Assembly: GCA_017469115.1 (NCBI GenBank)
Contig: JAFUGY010000051.1
Coordinates: 1 to 32,193 of the forward strand
From: Oscillospiraceae bacterium
GTDB lineage: Bacteria > Bacillota > Clostridia > Oscillospirales > Oscillospiraceae
Length of the DNA: 32,193 nucleotides
Direction of reading: 5' to 3'
Shown here one piece after another: positions 8,501 through 15,652 of the stretch (the stretch's first letter is position 1; each line of letters begins with the position of its first letter). Below the pieces are notes generated by a model. The model saw only the letters and a program-made list of their open reading frames with translations, searched no databases and was not told the origin of the DNA. The position numbers and the translations under genes were made by a program.

Positions 8501-8973
8501 GCGGCACTCGCGGCATCCAGGGGGTAGGCATCCGCACCGATCCAGGTTGCGCCGTTCCATGCATCGAGAGAGGCGGACAGGAGGCCGGTTTCAAAGCTTG
8601 TCGGCTCTGAGGCGGAACGTGCGCCTGTCTCATCCGTAACTGTTACAGTCCATGTATAAATACTCTGCGCTGACAGCGGCTCACCTTCGTAGACAATGCC
8701 GATAGAGCAGTCGCTCTGCACTTCCCCGCTGTCCCAGGTGACCGTGCCGGCTTCGTCTTTCACAACAATCTGATAAGCTGTCTGTCGTGCTCCGATTCGA
8801 TCAGACTCCATTCTCCAGTCAAAGGCAATCTCAGATGCATCAATCCCCATTGGGTTTACCAGCCCGTTTGTCTCCAACCCCGTGATGCGGGTTTCCATGG
8901 TTCCCTCCGCCCATGCAGGCAGGCCTGTCATCAGGAGAAGGCACGCCAAAAGCACACATAATCCTCGTTTCAT
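5518..8973 (-). CDS. Secreted alpha-L-rhamnosidase, GH78
   Basis: The enzyme releases terminal L-rhamnose from plant glycosides, pectin side chains or bacterial polysaccharides. Its 1151 residues open with a signal peptide ending in AWA-EG (about residue 22). An N-terminal Fn3-like domain (about 30-130, LVNPMGIDASEIAFDW) follows, then an inserted beta-rich region (about 150-390), the rhamnosidase N domain (AEGLYELSLNGQSV), a middle beta-sandwich, and the (alpha/alpha)6 catalytic barrel. The barrel carries the GH78 motif DCPQRNERLGWTGD, with Asp725, Glu731 and Asp738, and the candidate catalytic base Glu1005 in SVWERWN. A C-terminal beta domain ends the protein. No LPXTG motif or C-terminal helix is seen, so it is probably released. 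The ribosome binding site is GGGAGG. It is not in an operon with a sugar transporter. Confidence 0.93.
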   Translation of the reverse strand: MKRGLCVLLACLLLMTGLPAWAEGTMETRITGLETNGLVNPMGIDASEIAFDWRMESDRIGARQTAYQIVVKDEAGTVTWDSGEVQSDCSIGIVYEGEPLSAQSIYTWTVTVTDETGARSASEPTSFETGLLSASLDAWNGATWIGADAYPLDAASAAVFDLSMTMQLTEESPRAGIILGAGDFRLANRVYNIWGSETENSYFNIEIDASEPANPLLKLYAVGMPAALQKPTDDAKVQVTENDPSEPDFIFELAEVLQSDAVFQPITLRVETAEEGTSNLHIQVNGADALGKNKIVTLNPLGGDISYNSYPNLNGIGFAVPEGGSVVFTDVQVKNPGQFSDDVLLFGKDTGATYAIFEGLDGVSVDGGNITVNGGTIAWADPSWGSMPLLQGGFTLQDQEVARARLYVSAEGLYELSLNGQSVSDTWFNPGDEEYRVRMPYQTYDVTELLTSGDNVLCAQLAEGWWTGQTSYYAYNYNFYGSREALLAKLDVTYADGSKQTVVTDPSTWKVSVDGPVRYASLYHGERYDARRTLDALTWQDAVEIPQTWNFSLVTRDDTPAHVVRTRTAVELVGESKEGSGTYIYDMGENVIGVPSIEIPNTYVDPGETVTVRYAEILYPELEEYCNAGIDGMMMVENLRAALVTDFYTAGENGVLVEPHFTFHGYRYVEIGGLKEALPVENVRMLVLSSIENTATYESSNALVNRLFANVQNSQTSNFLSIPTDCPQRNERLGWTGDAQVFSTAASYNADVYNFYRNWMRTFATEQGEDGALPTYAPCYGAFGNSSSGPLTGISWEGTIALVPYYLYRQTGRTEMIRDNFDAMLRYMDFLAATPMKNSQYLTGKTGPLADWLSLEMTNNALVNNAVYIYLMDIIQEMAEVIGEEEVAAAYAERYELTKAEWNATYVTPETGLIGKPGKDTQTGYATPLRFGVISEENLAASVEHLLDTVARANYTLTTGFSGTPNLLPVLTGYGYTEEAYKLFEQTDYASWLYPVTQGATSVWERWNSYTVEGGFNGNNSMNSFNHFSLGAVTEWMMAYQLGIAPGTEAGYHSFILQPTVGGSFTSAKGSFESDYGTIESGWTAEAGVITGYHAVVPANTGATLYLPIDEAKAQSAALPEGMLYQGMELHNGRECAVFTLQSGSYDITLG

Positions 8974-9013
8974 TCCGGTAATTCCTCCCGTTTGGTAAAA
9001 ATCAGGTGGAAGA

Positions 9014-9022
9014 ATTATACCA
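9014..9022 (-). promoter_or_regulatory. Extended -10 promoter of the rhamnosidase gene
   Basis: On the minus strand TGGTATAAT (TATAAT at forward 9014-9019) is an extended -10 element about 40 bp upstream of the start. No good -35 is seen 17 bp further up. Such promoters often depend on an activator or on the TGn element. Confidence 0.6.
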
Positions 9023-9080
9023 GATCAGCAGAAATATGTGTGTTTTCTGTCCTATCTTTCAAATTTTGGCGTAACTTACA

Positions 9081-9111
9081 CAAAATCCCATGCATTCAGC
9101 ACGGGATTTTG
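9081..9111 (-). terminator. Hairpin enclosing the kinase stop codon
   Basis: CAAAATCCC (9081-9089) and GGGATTTTG (9103-9111) form a perfect 9-bp stem. The TGA stop of the sensor kinase gene (9096-9098) lies inside the 13-nt loop. The tail on the minus strand, ATTTTGTGT, is a poor U-tract, so termination may be partial. Confidence 0.5.
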
Positions 9112-10394
9112 GATTCATTCAGAGGAATCAGAATGTTCAGCACAAACATGTGCGCTTCAACGCTGATGGATAGTTCCCCGCCGTATTTGTTGACGATATG
9201 CCGGATACTCATCAGACCGAAGCCGTGATATCTTTTGTCCGCTTTTGTTGTTACGGGCATTTCCTCTTCCAACATGGGCGGATCTGTGACGTAATTTTCG
9301 ATTCGGATCACCAGAAACTGCCCTTTGCCGGCAACGCTGAAGCTGATGACTCGCTTCTCCTCATCCTCTTCCTTCAAGACGCTCTCAATGGCATTGTCGA
9401 GTGCATTGCCGAACAGCGAATAGATGTCCGACGAAGCCATAAAATTCAGGCTGGCTCCATCGGCGATGCAGGTGAGCTGAATGCCATGCTTGTCACATAA
9501 AAGCAGTTTTTCCATCAGAATAATATCCAGCGTTTCACAACCGGTTTTTACGGAACTGTCATAGATCTGCACGGCATTTTCAACTTCCTGCACATAGGCA
9601 TCATTTCCACCCTGACGAAGCAGTGAAATCTGGTGCTTGAGATCGTGGCATTTCATGTTGATGAGTTCAATAGTTTCGGTCGTGATGGCGCGCTGATGAT
9701 CTTCGGCACGGAGAAGCTGCTCCAGAATATCCAGCTCTCTCGACTGGCGGCTCTCTTTTAAGAGGCCGAACAGCACAAAAAGCACAAGGGCATCGGCTGC
9801 AAGATAGTACAGGAAGTTGAGAAGCCGCGTCATGGAGAAAGTTTCCGGAAGATCCGGGATAAAGAACACCGTCATCAGGAGGAAGAACAGCCCATTCACC
9901 AGCATTCTAGGCCGATCAACGCGGGAAATATCCGCATCCTTCAATCGTCTTACCAGAAATCGGTTTGCGGCGTAATATGTGAGAACCATCAGGGCAATGG
10001 AAAGAGCAGCGCTTTCCCATGGTTTGAAAGGGGTTTTCATCCAGGTTTCACACAGAATCTCCAGATTAACCGTGAGATTATGATGAAAGTGCTGCACTGC
10101 ATAGGCAGCGAGAATACAGAACAGATATTCCGTACTATCACAGTCAACGCAAAACCAAACCCAAGCACCGGTCAATGCCATAATCAACAGAATGAGCAGC
10201 TTATCCAACAGGATAAAACCGGTAGAATCCGTTCCGTAGTGATTTGCAATAAGCGCATAAACCACACAGAAAGGAACTGCCGTCAACACTCTGAGCCAAA
10301 AAAAGCTCTTCCTTTTACTGTAACGGGCAAAAAGCAATTCTGCCAGCATAATGCCAAAAGGGAAATCCGTGAAGATTCTGAAAAATACGTTCAT
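9096..10394 (-). CDS. Sensor histidine kinase, AgrC/LytS-like GHKL type
   Basis: The protein has 432 codons in its frame with about six predicted membrane helices in the N-terminal 200 residues and no obvious extracellular sensor domain. A cytoplasmic kinase core follows. The phosphoacceptor candidate is His250 in KCHDLKHQ, the N-box is NALDNAIES, and the G-box region is HGFGLMSIRHIVNKYGG. This layout is that of the AgrC/ComD-like kinases (HPK10 group) that pair with LytTR regulators and often sense peptides. The start at 10394 (MNVFFRIF) lies two bases after the regulator's stop and is preferred over an ATG 84 nt upstream inside the regulator. No signal-peptide precursor gene was found beside it, so the signal is unknown. 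Confidence 0.88.
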   Translation of the reverse strand: MNVFFRIFTDFPFGIMLAELLFARYSKRKSFFWLRVLTAVPFCVVYALIANHYGTDSTGFILLDKLLILLIMALTGAWVWFCVDCDSTEYLFCILAAYAVQHFHHNLTVNLEILCETWMKTPFKPWESAALSIALMVLTYYAANRFLVRRLKDADISRVDRPRMLVNGLFFLLMTVFFIPDLPETFSMTRLLNFLYYLAADALVLFVLFGLLKESRQSRELDILEQLLRAEDHQRAITTETIELINMKCHDLKHQISLLRQGGNDAYVQEVENAVQIYDSSVKTGCETLDIILMEKLLLCDKHGIQLTCIADGASLNFMASSDIYSLFGNALDNAIESVLKEEDEEKRVISFSVAGKGQFLVIRIENYVTDPPMLEEEMPVTTKADKRYHGFGLMSIRHIVNKYGGELSISVEAHMFVLNILIPLNESKIPC

Positions 10395-10395
10395 C

Positions 10396-11100
10396 TCAGC
10401 GATTCCCCACATGGTCGGCCAGTGCACGCATAAAGTCCACCCTCTGGGTGCGGCTGATCGGCAATTCCTCATTCCCAACCATAAGGCTGCTTTTTGAGAC
10501 GGAGGTAACCCGATCCATATTCACGAGAAACGAATTGGAACATCGTGCAAAACCTTTTTCCGATAATTTATTTTCCTCTGCGGAAAGGGTGCCTCGTACG
10601 GAGAACGTATTCTCTGAAACCGTATGATAAATGAGTGTATGTCCTTTTACTTCGATGTAAGTAATATCCTGAAGATTGAGGCGTCTGCGGTTTTCTTCTG
10701 CCGGGAGGACAAGCTCTGTTTTCTTTCTGCGCATACAGATTTTCATTGCCCGCTCCAATTTCAGGGAAAAACTGAAGTAGCGCACAGGTTTTACGATAAA
10801 GTCCATAGCATCTACCTCATAGCCTTTGATTGCATAGCTTGCAAGATTGGTCACGAAGATCAGGCATACGTTTTCATCGAGTTCCCGCAGTTTTCCGGCT
10901 GCAGTCATTCCGTCGAGATGCGGCATTTCAATGTCCATAAAAACAATGTCAAAGTCCGCCTGATAGTGATCGAGGAAGCTCAACCCATCCCGGAAGCAGA
11001 CTGCCTCCAGATTGACGCCCTTTTCCCTTTCAAACTTTCTGATATAATCCAGCAGCAGTTCGACACTTTTTTCCTCGTCCTCCACGATAGCAAGCTTCAC
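10396..11100 (-). CDS. LytTR family response regulator
   Basis: This 234-residue regulator starts at a GTG codon with a good GGAGG site seven bases upstream. The receiver domain (about 1-120) has the acidic pocket EDE (7-9), phosphoacceptor Asp56 in FMDIEMP, Thr84 and Lys104. The C-terminal LytTR DNA-binding domain (about 132-232) has the typical segments YIEVKGHTLIYHT, FARCSNSFLVNMDRV and LPISRTQ. It is the first gene of a two-gene operon with the sensor kinase. The regulon is unknown; candidates by position are its own operon, the divergent MATE pump and the rhamnosidase downstream. Confidence 0.93.
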   Translation of the reverse strand: MKLAIVEDEEKSVELLLDYIRKFEREKGVNLEAVCFRDGLSFLDHYQADFDIVFMDIEMPHLDGMTAAGKLRELDENVCLIFVTNLASYAIKGYEVDAMDFIVKPVRYFSFSLKLERAMKICMRRKKTELVLPAEENRRRLNLQDITYIEVKGHTLIYHTVSENTFSVRGTLSAEENKLSEKGFARCSNSFLVNMDRVTSVSKSSLMVGNEELPISRTQRVDFMRALADHVGNR

Positions 11101-11128
11101 TGCGCACCTCCGATTTTACGATACCTTT

Positions 11129-11157
11129 ATCTTACACCGATTTTCCTGCGCCGTCAA
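11129..11157 (-). promoter_or_regulatory. Promoter of the LytTR-kinase operon
   Basis: On the minus strand TTGACG (forward 11152-11157), a 17-bp spacer and TAAGAT (forward 11129-11134) lie about 30 bp upstream of the GTG start. Confidence 0.75.
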
Positions 11158-11259
11158 AGAGTTTACAATGAAAAATACAGGCGATTGCTTTCTTCGTGTT
11201 CGCCTGTTCGGTATTGAAGAAAATTTTTTGTTCCCCGGAAGAGAACCGGAACTTCCTTC

Positions 11260-11289
11260 TTGCTTTTTCACCCGGGTTACCGGTATAAT
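11260..11289 (+). promoter_or_regulatory. Promoter of the MATE gene
   Basis: TTGCTT (11260-11265), an 18-bp spacer and TATAAT (11284-11289) lie about 40 bp upstream of the start. CCGG-containing short repeats (CCCCGGAAGAGAACCGG and CCCGGGTTACCGG) sit just upstream of and within the promoter. They may be regulatory, though no regulator can be assigned. Confidence 0.65.
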
Positions 11290-11329
11290 ACTGCAACAGG
11301 AAAAAAGGATTCTACCGAATTGAAAAGGA

Positions 11330-12700
11330 ATGAAAACGTTGGATCAGGAACGGCTAAATAACAAAATACTGTTTGAGGAAACGCCCCCGCTGAAGGCGCT
11401 CTCCGTCATGGCAATCCCCACGGTGATTTCGCAGCTGATCATTCTCATCTACAATATTGCTGACACCTTTTTCCTCGGGAAAACGAACAACCCGTATATG
11501 GTGGCCGGGGCATCGTTGATTTTGCCTATTTTCAACGTTTCCATTGCATTTGCCAACATTGCAGGCACAGGCGGAGGAACCTTGATTGCCCGCCTGCTCG
11601 GGAGGAACCGCATGGAAGACGCGCAAAAAGTTACGGCTTTCAGCTTTTTCTTTTCGCTGCTGGCCGGATGCGTCTTCTCTCTCGGGACACTTGTGTTGAT
11701 GCACCCGCTTCTGACAACCCTCGGGGCAAGCAGTGAAACCTATCCCTTTGCCCGGCAATATGCAACGTGCGTCATCTGCATCGGCGCTGTGCCCACGATT
11801 CTTTCCATGACGATGGGCAATCTTCTGCGCAACACTGGGCACGCAAAGCAGGCAGGGTTCGGCGTTTCGATGGGCGGGATGCTGAACATCATCCTTGACC
11901 CGCTTTTCATGTTTGTGCTGCTCCCGAAGGGAAAAGAAATTCTCGGTGCGGGCATTGCCACGGCATTGTCCAACTATGTAGTCTTCACTTACTTTCTGGT
12001 GGTGATCTTCCGCATCAAAAGCCCGGTGCTGGATCTCTCGCCGCGAAACGGGCTGCCGGGAAAGGAGGAGATCAAATCCTTCTTCGCAGTGGGACTGCCT
12101 GCAGCCGTCGGGCCGTTTCTTTTTGATCTGGACTATATTGTGATCGACAGGCTGATGTCCGCTTACAGCGATATCGCCCTCGCTGCTATTGGAATTGTGC
12201 TCAAGGCAGAGCGGCTGCCTCTGAACATCGGGGTTGGGTTGTGCCTTGGTATGGTGCCTCTCGCCGCCTATAATTATTCTGCCGGCAATCTGGAACGGAT
12301 GGAGACCTTTCTTTCCCTCACACGACGGATCGGAACAATCATCGGTGTGGTCAGCATTCTTCTGTATGAGATATTCGCGCCGGTGCTGATCCGCACCATT
12401 ATCGGAGATGCCCAGACGGTTGCCCTGGGCTCCACCTTCCTTCGCATCCGTGCCATTGCAACCATTGTGATGTTCCTGAGCTTTATTTATGTGCATTTCT
12501 TCCAGGCGGTAGGCCATGGGAATTATGCGCTTTTCCTTGCTGTGATGCGCTGGGCTCTGGTAAATATCCCCATGCTGTTTCTCCTCAACGCGCTGTTCGG
12601 AATGTATGGGATTGTATGGTCACAGTTCATCAGCGATGTGCTGGTGGCTTTCCTCTCCTGGCTGATTTACCGCCGCTTCCGCCGGCAGCAGGCATCATAA
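11330..12700 (+). CDS. MATE family efflux transporter
   Basis: This 456-residue inner membrane protein has about twelve hydrophobic helices in two homologous halves. It shows the MATE hallmarks near the N-terminus: PTVISQLI, YNIADTFFLG and the segment GTGGGTLIARLLG. Proteins of this family exchange Na+ or H+ for cationic drugs or metabolites. The length is normal. The start has AAGGA almost touching the ATG, an unusually short spacing, but no better start is visible. It is transcribed divergently from the LytTR-kinase operon and may be a target of that system. The substrate cannot be told from sequence. Confidence 0.92.
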   Translation: MKTLDQERLNNKILFEETPPLKALSVMAIPTVISQLIILIYNIADTFFLGKTNNPYMVAGASLILPIFNVSIAFANIAGTGGGTLIARLLGRNRMEDAQKVTAFSFFFSLLAGCVFSLGTLVLMHPLLTTLGASSETYPFARQYATCVICIGAVPTILSMTMGNLLRNTGHAKQAGFGVSMGGMLNIILDPLFMFVLLPKGKEILGAGIATALSNYVVFTYFLVVIFRIKSPVLDLSPRNGLPGKEEIKSFFAVGLPAAVGPFLFDLDYIVIDRLMSAYSDIALAAIGIVLKAERLPLNIGVGLCLGMVPLAAYNYSAGNLERMETFLSLTRRIGTIIGVVSILLYEIFAPVLIRTIIGDAQTVALGSTFLRIRAIATIVMFLSFIYVHFFQAVGHGNYALFLAVMRWALVNIPMLFLLNALFGMYGIVWSQFISDVLVAFLSWLIYRRFRRQQAS

Positions 12701-12724
12701 GTGAATCTATCTGTTCAATGCAAA

Positions 12725-12749
12725 ATGGCGTCGAGAATCTCGGCGCCAT
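12725..12749. terminator. Bidirectional terminator between MATE and cyclophilin genes
   Basis: ATGGCGTCGAG and CTCGGCGCCAT form an 11-bp stem (one T-G pair) with an AAT loop. The minus-strand side is followed by TTTTG, and the plus side by a weaker pyrimidine run. Confidence 0.75.
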
Positions 12750-12820
12750 CTTGCTGCTTTCTATCTATTTTTGTTTCCCCGGAATCGTATTCTTGTGAAG
12801 AATCAGACCGATTATTCCGC

Positions 12821-13456
12821 TCAATCCGTGATGATGATTGTCTCAATCACAGGCTGCTGAGCGGCAGGAATGGTACCGTTATTGTCTATGGGTTTTGCAT
12901 CTTTGGCAATCTTCTCTGCAACTTCCATCCCCTCGGTCACACGCCCGAAGGCTGCATAGCTCCCGTCGAGGAAGGTGGAATCCGCTACGGTGATGAAAAA
13001 CTGGGAGCTTGCGCTGTTCGGGTCATTTGCTCTGGCCATGGAGATCACACCCTTGACATGGCTGATCGGGTTATTCACCCCGTTGGATGAGAATTCGCCC
13101 TTGATGTTGTCTTTCGAGCCGCCGGTTCCGTTGCCAAGAGGATCACCGCCCTGAATCATAAAACCATCCATAATGCGGTGAAAGGTCAATCCGTCATAAA
13201 ATCCGGCCTTCGCAAGGCTGATAAAGTTTTCCACGGTGATGGGTGCCGTGCCTTCATCCAGCTCCAGCTTGATGGTGCCGTAATCCTTCACTGTGATCTC
13301 AGCATGCCGAACCTGTGTAAAAGGCTGAACAGAGGCTTCTCCTGCTGTTGGAGATGATGCGGAGGTTGGTGCGCTCTGACTCTTTCCGCATCCGCAGAGA
13401 GCGAGGACCATTGAAAAAGCAAGCAGGAACACTGCGATTTTTTTAATTGTATGCAT
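12821..13456 (-). CDS. Peptidyl-prolyl cis-trans isomerase, cyclophilin-type lipoprotein
   Basis: This 211-residue secreted foldase has a lipoprotein signal with lipobox LCGC (Cys23 modified), a low-complexity Ser/Thr/Ala linker (about 24-45) and a single cyclophilin domain (about 52-210). The conserved catalytic and substrate-binding segments are [20 protein letters not shown] and [10 protein letters not shown], with the active-site Arg in FHRI. It would act at the outer face of the membrane to speed proline isomerisation in exported proteins. The ribosome binding site is AAAGGAA. It is monocistronic. Confidence 0.95.
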   Translation of the reverse strand: MHTIKKIAVFLLAFSMVLALCGCGKSQSAPTSASSPTAGEASVQPFTQVRHAEITVKDYGTIKLELDEGTAPITVENFISLAKAGFYDGLTFHRIMDGFMIQGGDPLGNGTGGSKDNIKGEFSSNGVNNPISHVKGVISMARANDPNSASSQFFITVADSTFLDGSYAAFGRVTEGMEVAEKIAKDAKPIDNNGTIPAAQQPVIETIIITD

Positions 13457-13491
13457 TGAATGATAATTCCTTTCTGATTGCAGTTCATTGT

Positions 13492-13500
13492 ATTATACCA
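13492..13500 (-). promoter_or_regulatory. Extended -10 promoter of the cyclophilin gene
   Basis: On the minus strand TGGTATAAT (TATAAT at forward 13492-13497) is an extended -10 element with no clear -35. The same nine bases are used ahead of the rhamnosidase gene. Confidence 0.6.
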
Positions 13501-13554
13501 TGTACCGCTCTATTTTTCTACCGCCAAAACAATCCTCTCATTTTTAAATTGGTA

Positions 13555-13584
13555 TTGCACGATAAAGATATTCTGGTTTATAAT
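13555..13584 (+). promoter_or_regulatory. Promoter of the flavodoxin-like gene
   Basis: TTGCAC (13555-13560), an 18-bp spacer and TATAAT (13579-13584) lie 30 bp upstream of the start codon. Confidence 0.75.
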
Positions 13585-13614
13585 GTGCGCTATGAAAACA
13601 CGAAGGAGAACTTT

Positions 13615-14151
13615 ATGAAAAAGATTCTGATTGTCTCAACCAGCCCTCGGAAAAACAGCAATTCCGAAGCCCTTGCCCTCGCTTTTGCAGAAGGTGCAAA
13701 AGCTGCAGGAAATGAAGTGGATTTTGTATCGCTGCGCGGAAAAACCATCAATTTCTGCCGCGGTTGTTTTGTCTGCCAGGAAAAGCAGCGCTGCGTGATC
13801 CGCGATGATGCAGACGAGATCTGCCAAAAAGCTTTGACTGCCGATGTGCTGGTTTTTGCCACACCCATTTACTATTATGAGATGTCCGGCCAGCTCAAGA
13901 CGCTGCTGGATCGCCTCAATCCGCTCTTCCCCAGCGATTATGCGTTTACAGACGTTTATCTTCTGACCTCTGCCGCAGAGGACGAAAGCTACGTTCCCGA
14001 ACGTGCTGTCAGCGGAGTGGAAGGCTGGATCGATTGTTTTGAACGCGCCCGCCTGGCCGGAACGGTCTTTATGGGCGGTGTAACCGCTGCCGGTGAGAAC
14101 CCGGATCATCCCGCGCTGGAAGAAGCCCGTGCCATGGGGCAGAATGCATAA
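13615..14151 (+). CDS. Flavodoxin family / NADPH-dependent FMN reductase
   Basis: This cytosolic protein of 178 residues has the flavodoxin-like fold. The phosphate-binding loop STSPRKNSNSE (residues about 8-18) binds FMN. The segment with GCFVCQEKQRC gives clustered cysteines typical of the iron-sulfur flavoprotein/WrbA-like group in anaerobes, and FATPIYYYEMSGQLKTLLDR is the family's flavin-contacting motif. It probably transfers electrons from NAD(P)H to quinones, metals or other acceptors. The ATG at 13615 follows GAAGGAGAAC; an upstream extension in the same frame lacks a site. A collapsed DUF3737 gene lies 22 bp downstream, apparently the former second gene of this transcript. Confidence 0.9.
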   Translation: MKKILIVSTSPRKNSNSEALALAFAEGAKAAGNEVDFVSLRGKTINFCRGCFVCQEKQRCVIRDDADEICQKALTADVLVFATPIYYYEMSGQLKTLLDRLNPLFPSDYAFTDVYLLTSAAEDESYVPERAVSGVEGWIDCFERARLAGTVFMGGVTAAGENPDHPALEEARAMGQNA

Positions 14152-14173
14152 GAAAGCACAGGGAACCCAGTAA

Positions 14174-14346
14174 ATGACACTCTTTGAAAACAAATCCTTT
14201 GACGAAGAACGCGCCCTTTACGGCAGCTGAAAGGCAAATATTCCTTCCAGTATATCACAGACTCCACGTTTACCAATTGTGAGTTCGACACAAAGGAGAT
14301 CATCATGGACGACCCTGATGCAAAAGGAATCATCCAATGCCAGTGA
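14174..14346 (+). pseudogene. DUF3737 family remnant
   Basis: Three recognisable pieces of a DUF3737 (parallel beta-helix, about 280 residues) protein remain. The first 18 codons read MTLFENKSFDEERALYGS and then stop at TGA (14228-14230). In the +1 frame from 14227 a 39-residue stretch begins LKGKYSFQYITDSTF, a mid-protein motif of the family, and then passes directly to EIIMDDPDAKGIIQCQ, which resembles the family's C-terminus. So most of the coding sequence has been lost in at least two deletions, one of them frameshifting. The family match is from memory of its conserved ends, not a search. The original function is unknown even for the family. Confidence 0.75.
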
Positions 14347-14394
14347 GTTTATCCGGCATCATCTGAATAACAGAACACCGTTATATAAAACAAC

Positions 14395-14435
14395 AGAGAC
14401 TGCACCGCTATCCGGATGCAGCCTCTATTCTTTTT
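14395..14435. terminator. Terminator downstream of the DUF3737 remnant
   Basis: AGAGACTGCACC and GGATGCAGCCTCT pair as an imperfect stem around GCTATCC, followed on the plus strand by ATTCTTTTTG. The minus strand gives GTTGTTTTATAT, so it may also end the convergent operon. Between 14347 and 14394 nothing else is seen. Confidence 0.7.
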
Positions 14436-14490
14436 GATGAAATAATCCTTTTGTCTTTTCTTATATGGAACCCGAACGTTTTCAAGTGTT

Positions 14491-15249
14491 TCAGCCTATG
14501 CTGAGAACGTCCTGCGTCATCTCGGTCGGCAAGTCTGTTACACCCATCACCGGAAGAGATACCGGGAGTGCCACTGTATAAAGGCCGTCTTTCTGTTCTG
14601 CAGTATACTCTTCTCCTTCCACATGGAAGAGATACGTCCCATCAACAAACTCATATGTTCCATTCAGAGCCGGAATATACTGGCCGAAGTTGGTGCTGAA
14701 GAAGTCAAAACTGTCGTCCGCTTTGCAGATCAATCTCATTTCCGCAGCAATTACACCAAGATCTGCCGTCCCGGTAAAGGTCGGGATTTCCACCCAGGGT
14801 TCTTCCGGTGTTTTAAAGGATTTATCTTCCTTTACCAGCAGGATATTTCCTGCTCCACGGGAGCCAAGATCCAGCGGATAGATGAACTCATGTGCCTTAT
14901 CCGTCTCATGATACTGTGACCGCACATTAAAGCCCAGATTGTCATTGAAAACAAATGTCCATCCCTGGCCATCGGTGAAAGTATAGGTTCCGTCCATGAT
15001 GGCCTTCATATTATTGGCATCTACGGTAAATGCCCCGGCTTTTCCTTTCAGGAGCACATCATAGTCTTCCTCAAGCAGATTGATTTTCCCGGAAAACACC
15101 ACATCAAAATCAGAGAGATCTTCTCCTGCTGAACTTTTATTGGCACTCGTAACCGTTGTAATCAGCTGGACTGTTGCGCCGATCATGACAATGCAGAGGA
15201 GCAACGCAATGACCGCCAGAATCTTGTTTCTCAGAGATAATTTTTTCAT
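14491..15249 (-). CDS. Unrecognised membrane-anchored extracytoplasmic protein with internal duplication
   Basis: I do not recognise this 252-residue protein. A positively charged start (MKKLSLRNK) and one hydrophobic helix (about 10-32) would anchor it with the remaining 220 residues outside. The exterior part looks beta-rich and seems to hold two copies of a unit: residues 51-103 and 157-213 both run F-[ST]-G, then a KA-containing strand, then a GTYxFxDG turn followed by a strand. Only a few cysteines are present. It is the third gene of the GH3 operon, starting five bases after the preceding stop with ribosome binding site AGAGGT. Binding of sugar or enzyme is a guess from context. Confidence 0.75.
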   Translation of the reverse strand: MKKLSLRNKILAVIALLLCIVMIGATVQLITTVTSANKSSAGEDLSDFDVVFSGKINLLEEDYDVLLKGKAGAFTVDANNMKAIMDGTYTFTDGQGWTFVFNDNLGFNVRSQYHETDKAHEFIYPLDLGSRGAGNILLVKEDKSFKTPEEPWVEIPTFTGTADLGVIAAEMRLICKADDSFDFFSTNFGQYIPALNGTYEFVDGTYLFHVEGEEYTAEQKDGLYTVALPVSLPVMGVTDLPTEMTQDVLSIG

Positions 15250-15254
15250 CTGTT

Positions 15255-15650
15255 TTACCTCTTTTCTTCCCAGCTCATAAAGGCTGAAATCAATTCAAAC
15301 AGGAGCATTCCGATCATGCCGATTGTGGTTACGATCATTGCCGCTGAAATCGGGTCAGATGCGATTTTATAGTATTGATGAGAATAATACATAAATCTGG
15401 AATTCAGAAACACCCCAAATCCGGCGGCAAAGAAAGCCATTGTAACGACAGGGCCAAATCCGTAAAAATCGTGCCATGTAAAAATCAGAGCTGAGATCAC
15501 GCCCAGTGCCAGCAGAATTACAACCATTGGGACAAACCCATAGCTGTCCTGTCCGGCAAAGGCATAGCCAATCAATGCCACTATGGCAAATACTGCAGCA
15601 ACCAGGTTAAAATAAGCACCAATTTTCTTGCCCTTTAAAAGCTTTGCCAT
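15255..15650 (-). CDS. Small four-helix membrane protein of the GH3 operon
   Basis: This 131-residue protein has about four hydrophobic helices (near 12-32, 38-58, 66-84 and 102-125) joined by short loops, and ends in a charged tail (SWEEKR). I recognise no family. It begins two bases after the GH3 stop codon, with its GGAGGG ribosome binding site inside the GH3 coding end, so translation is likely coupled. Its conserved place between the GH3 enzyme and the anchored 252-residue protein suggests a shared membrane assembly, but this is an inference. Confidence 0.8.
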   Translation of the reverse strand: MAKLLKGKKIGAYFNLVAAVFAIVALIGYAFAGQDSYGFVPMVVILLALGVISALIFTWHDFYGFGPVVTMAFFAAGFGVFLNSRFMYYSHQYYKIASDPISAAMIVTTIGMIGMLLFELISAFMSWEEKR

Positions 15651-15652
15651 TG

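Noticed and set aside
11354-12517. Minus-strand open frame of 387 codons
   Set aside because: It is antisense to the MATE transporter and its product is a His/Gln/Asn/Arg-rich shadow of hydrophobic codons, with no ribosome binding site.
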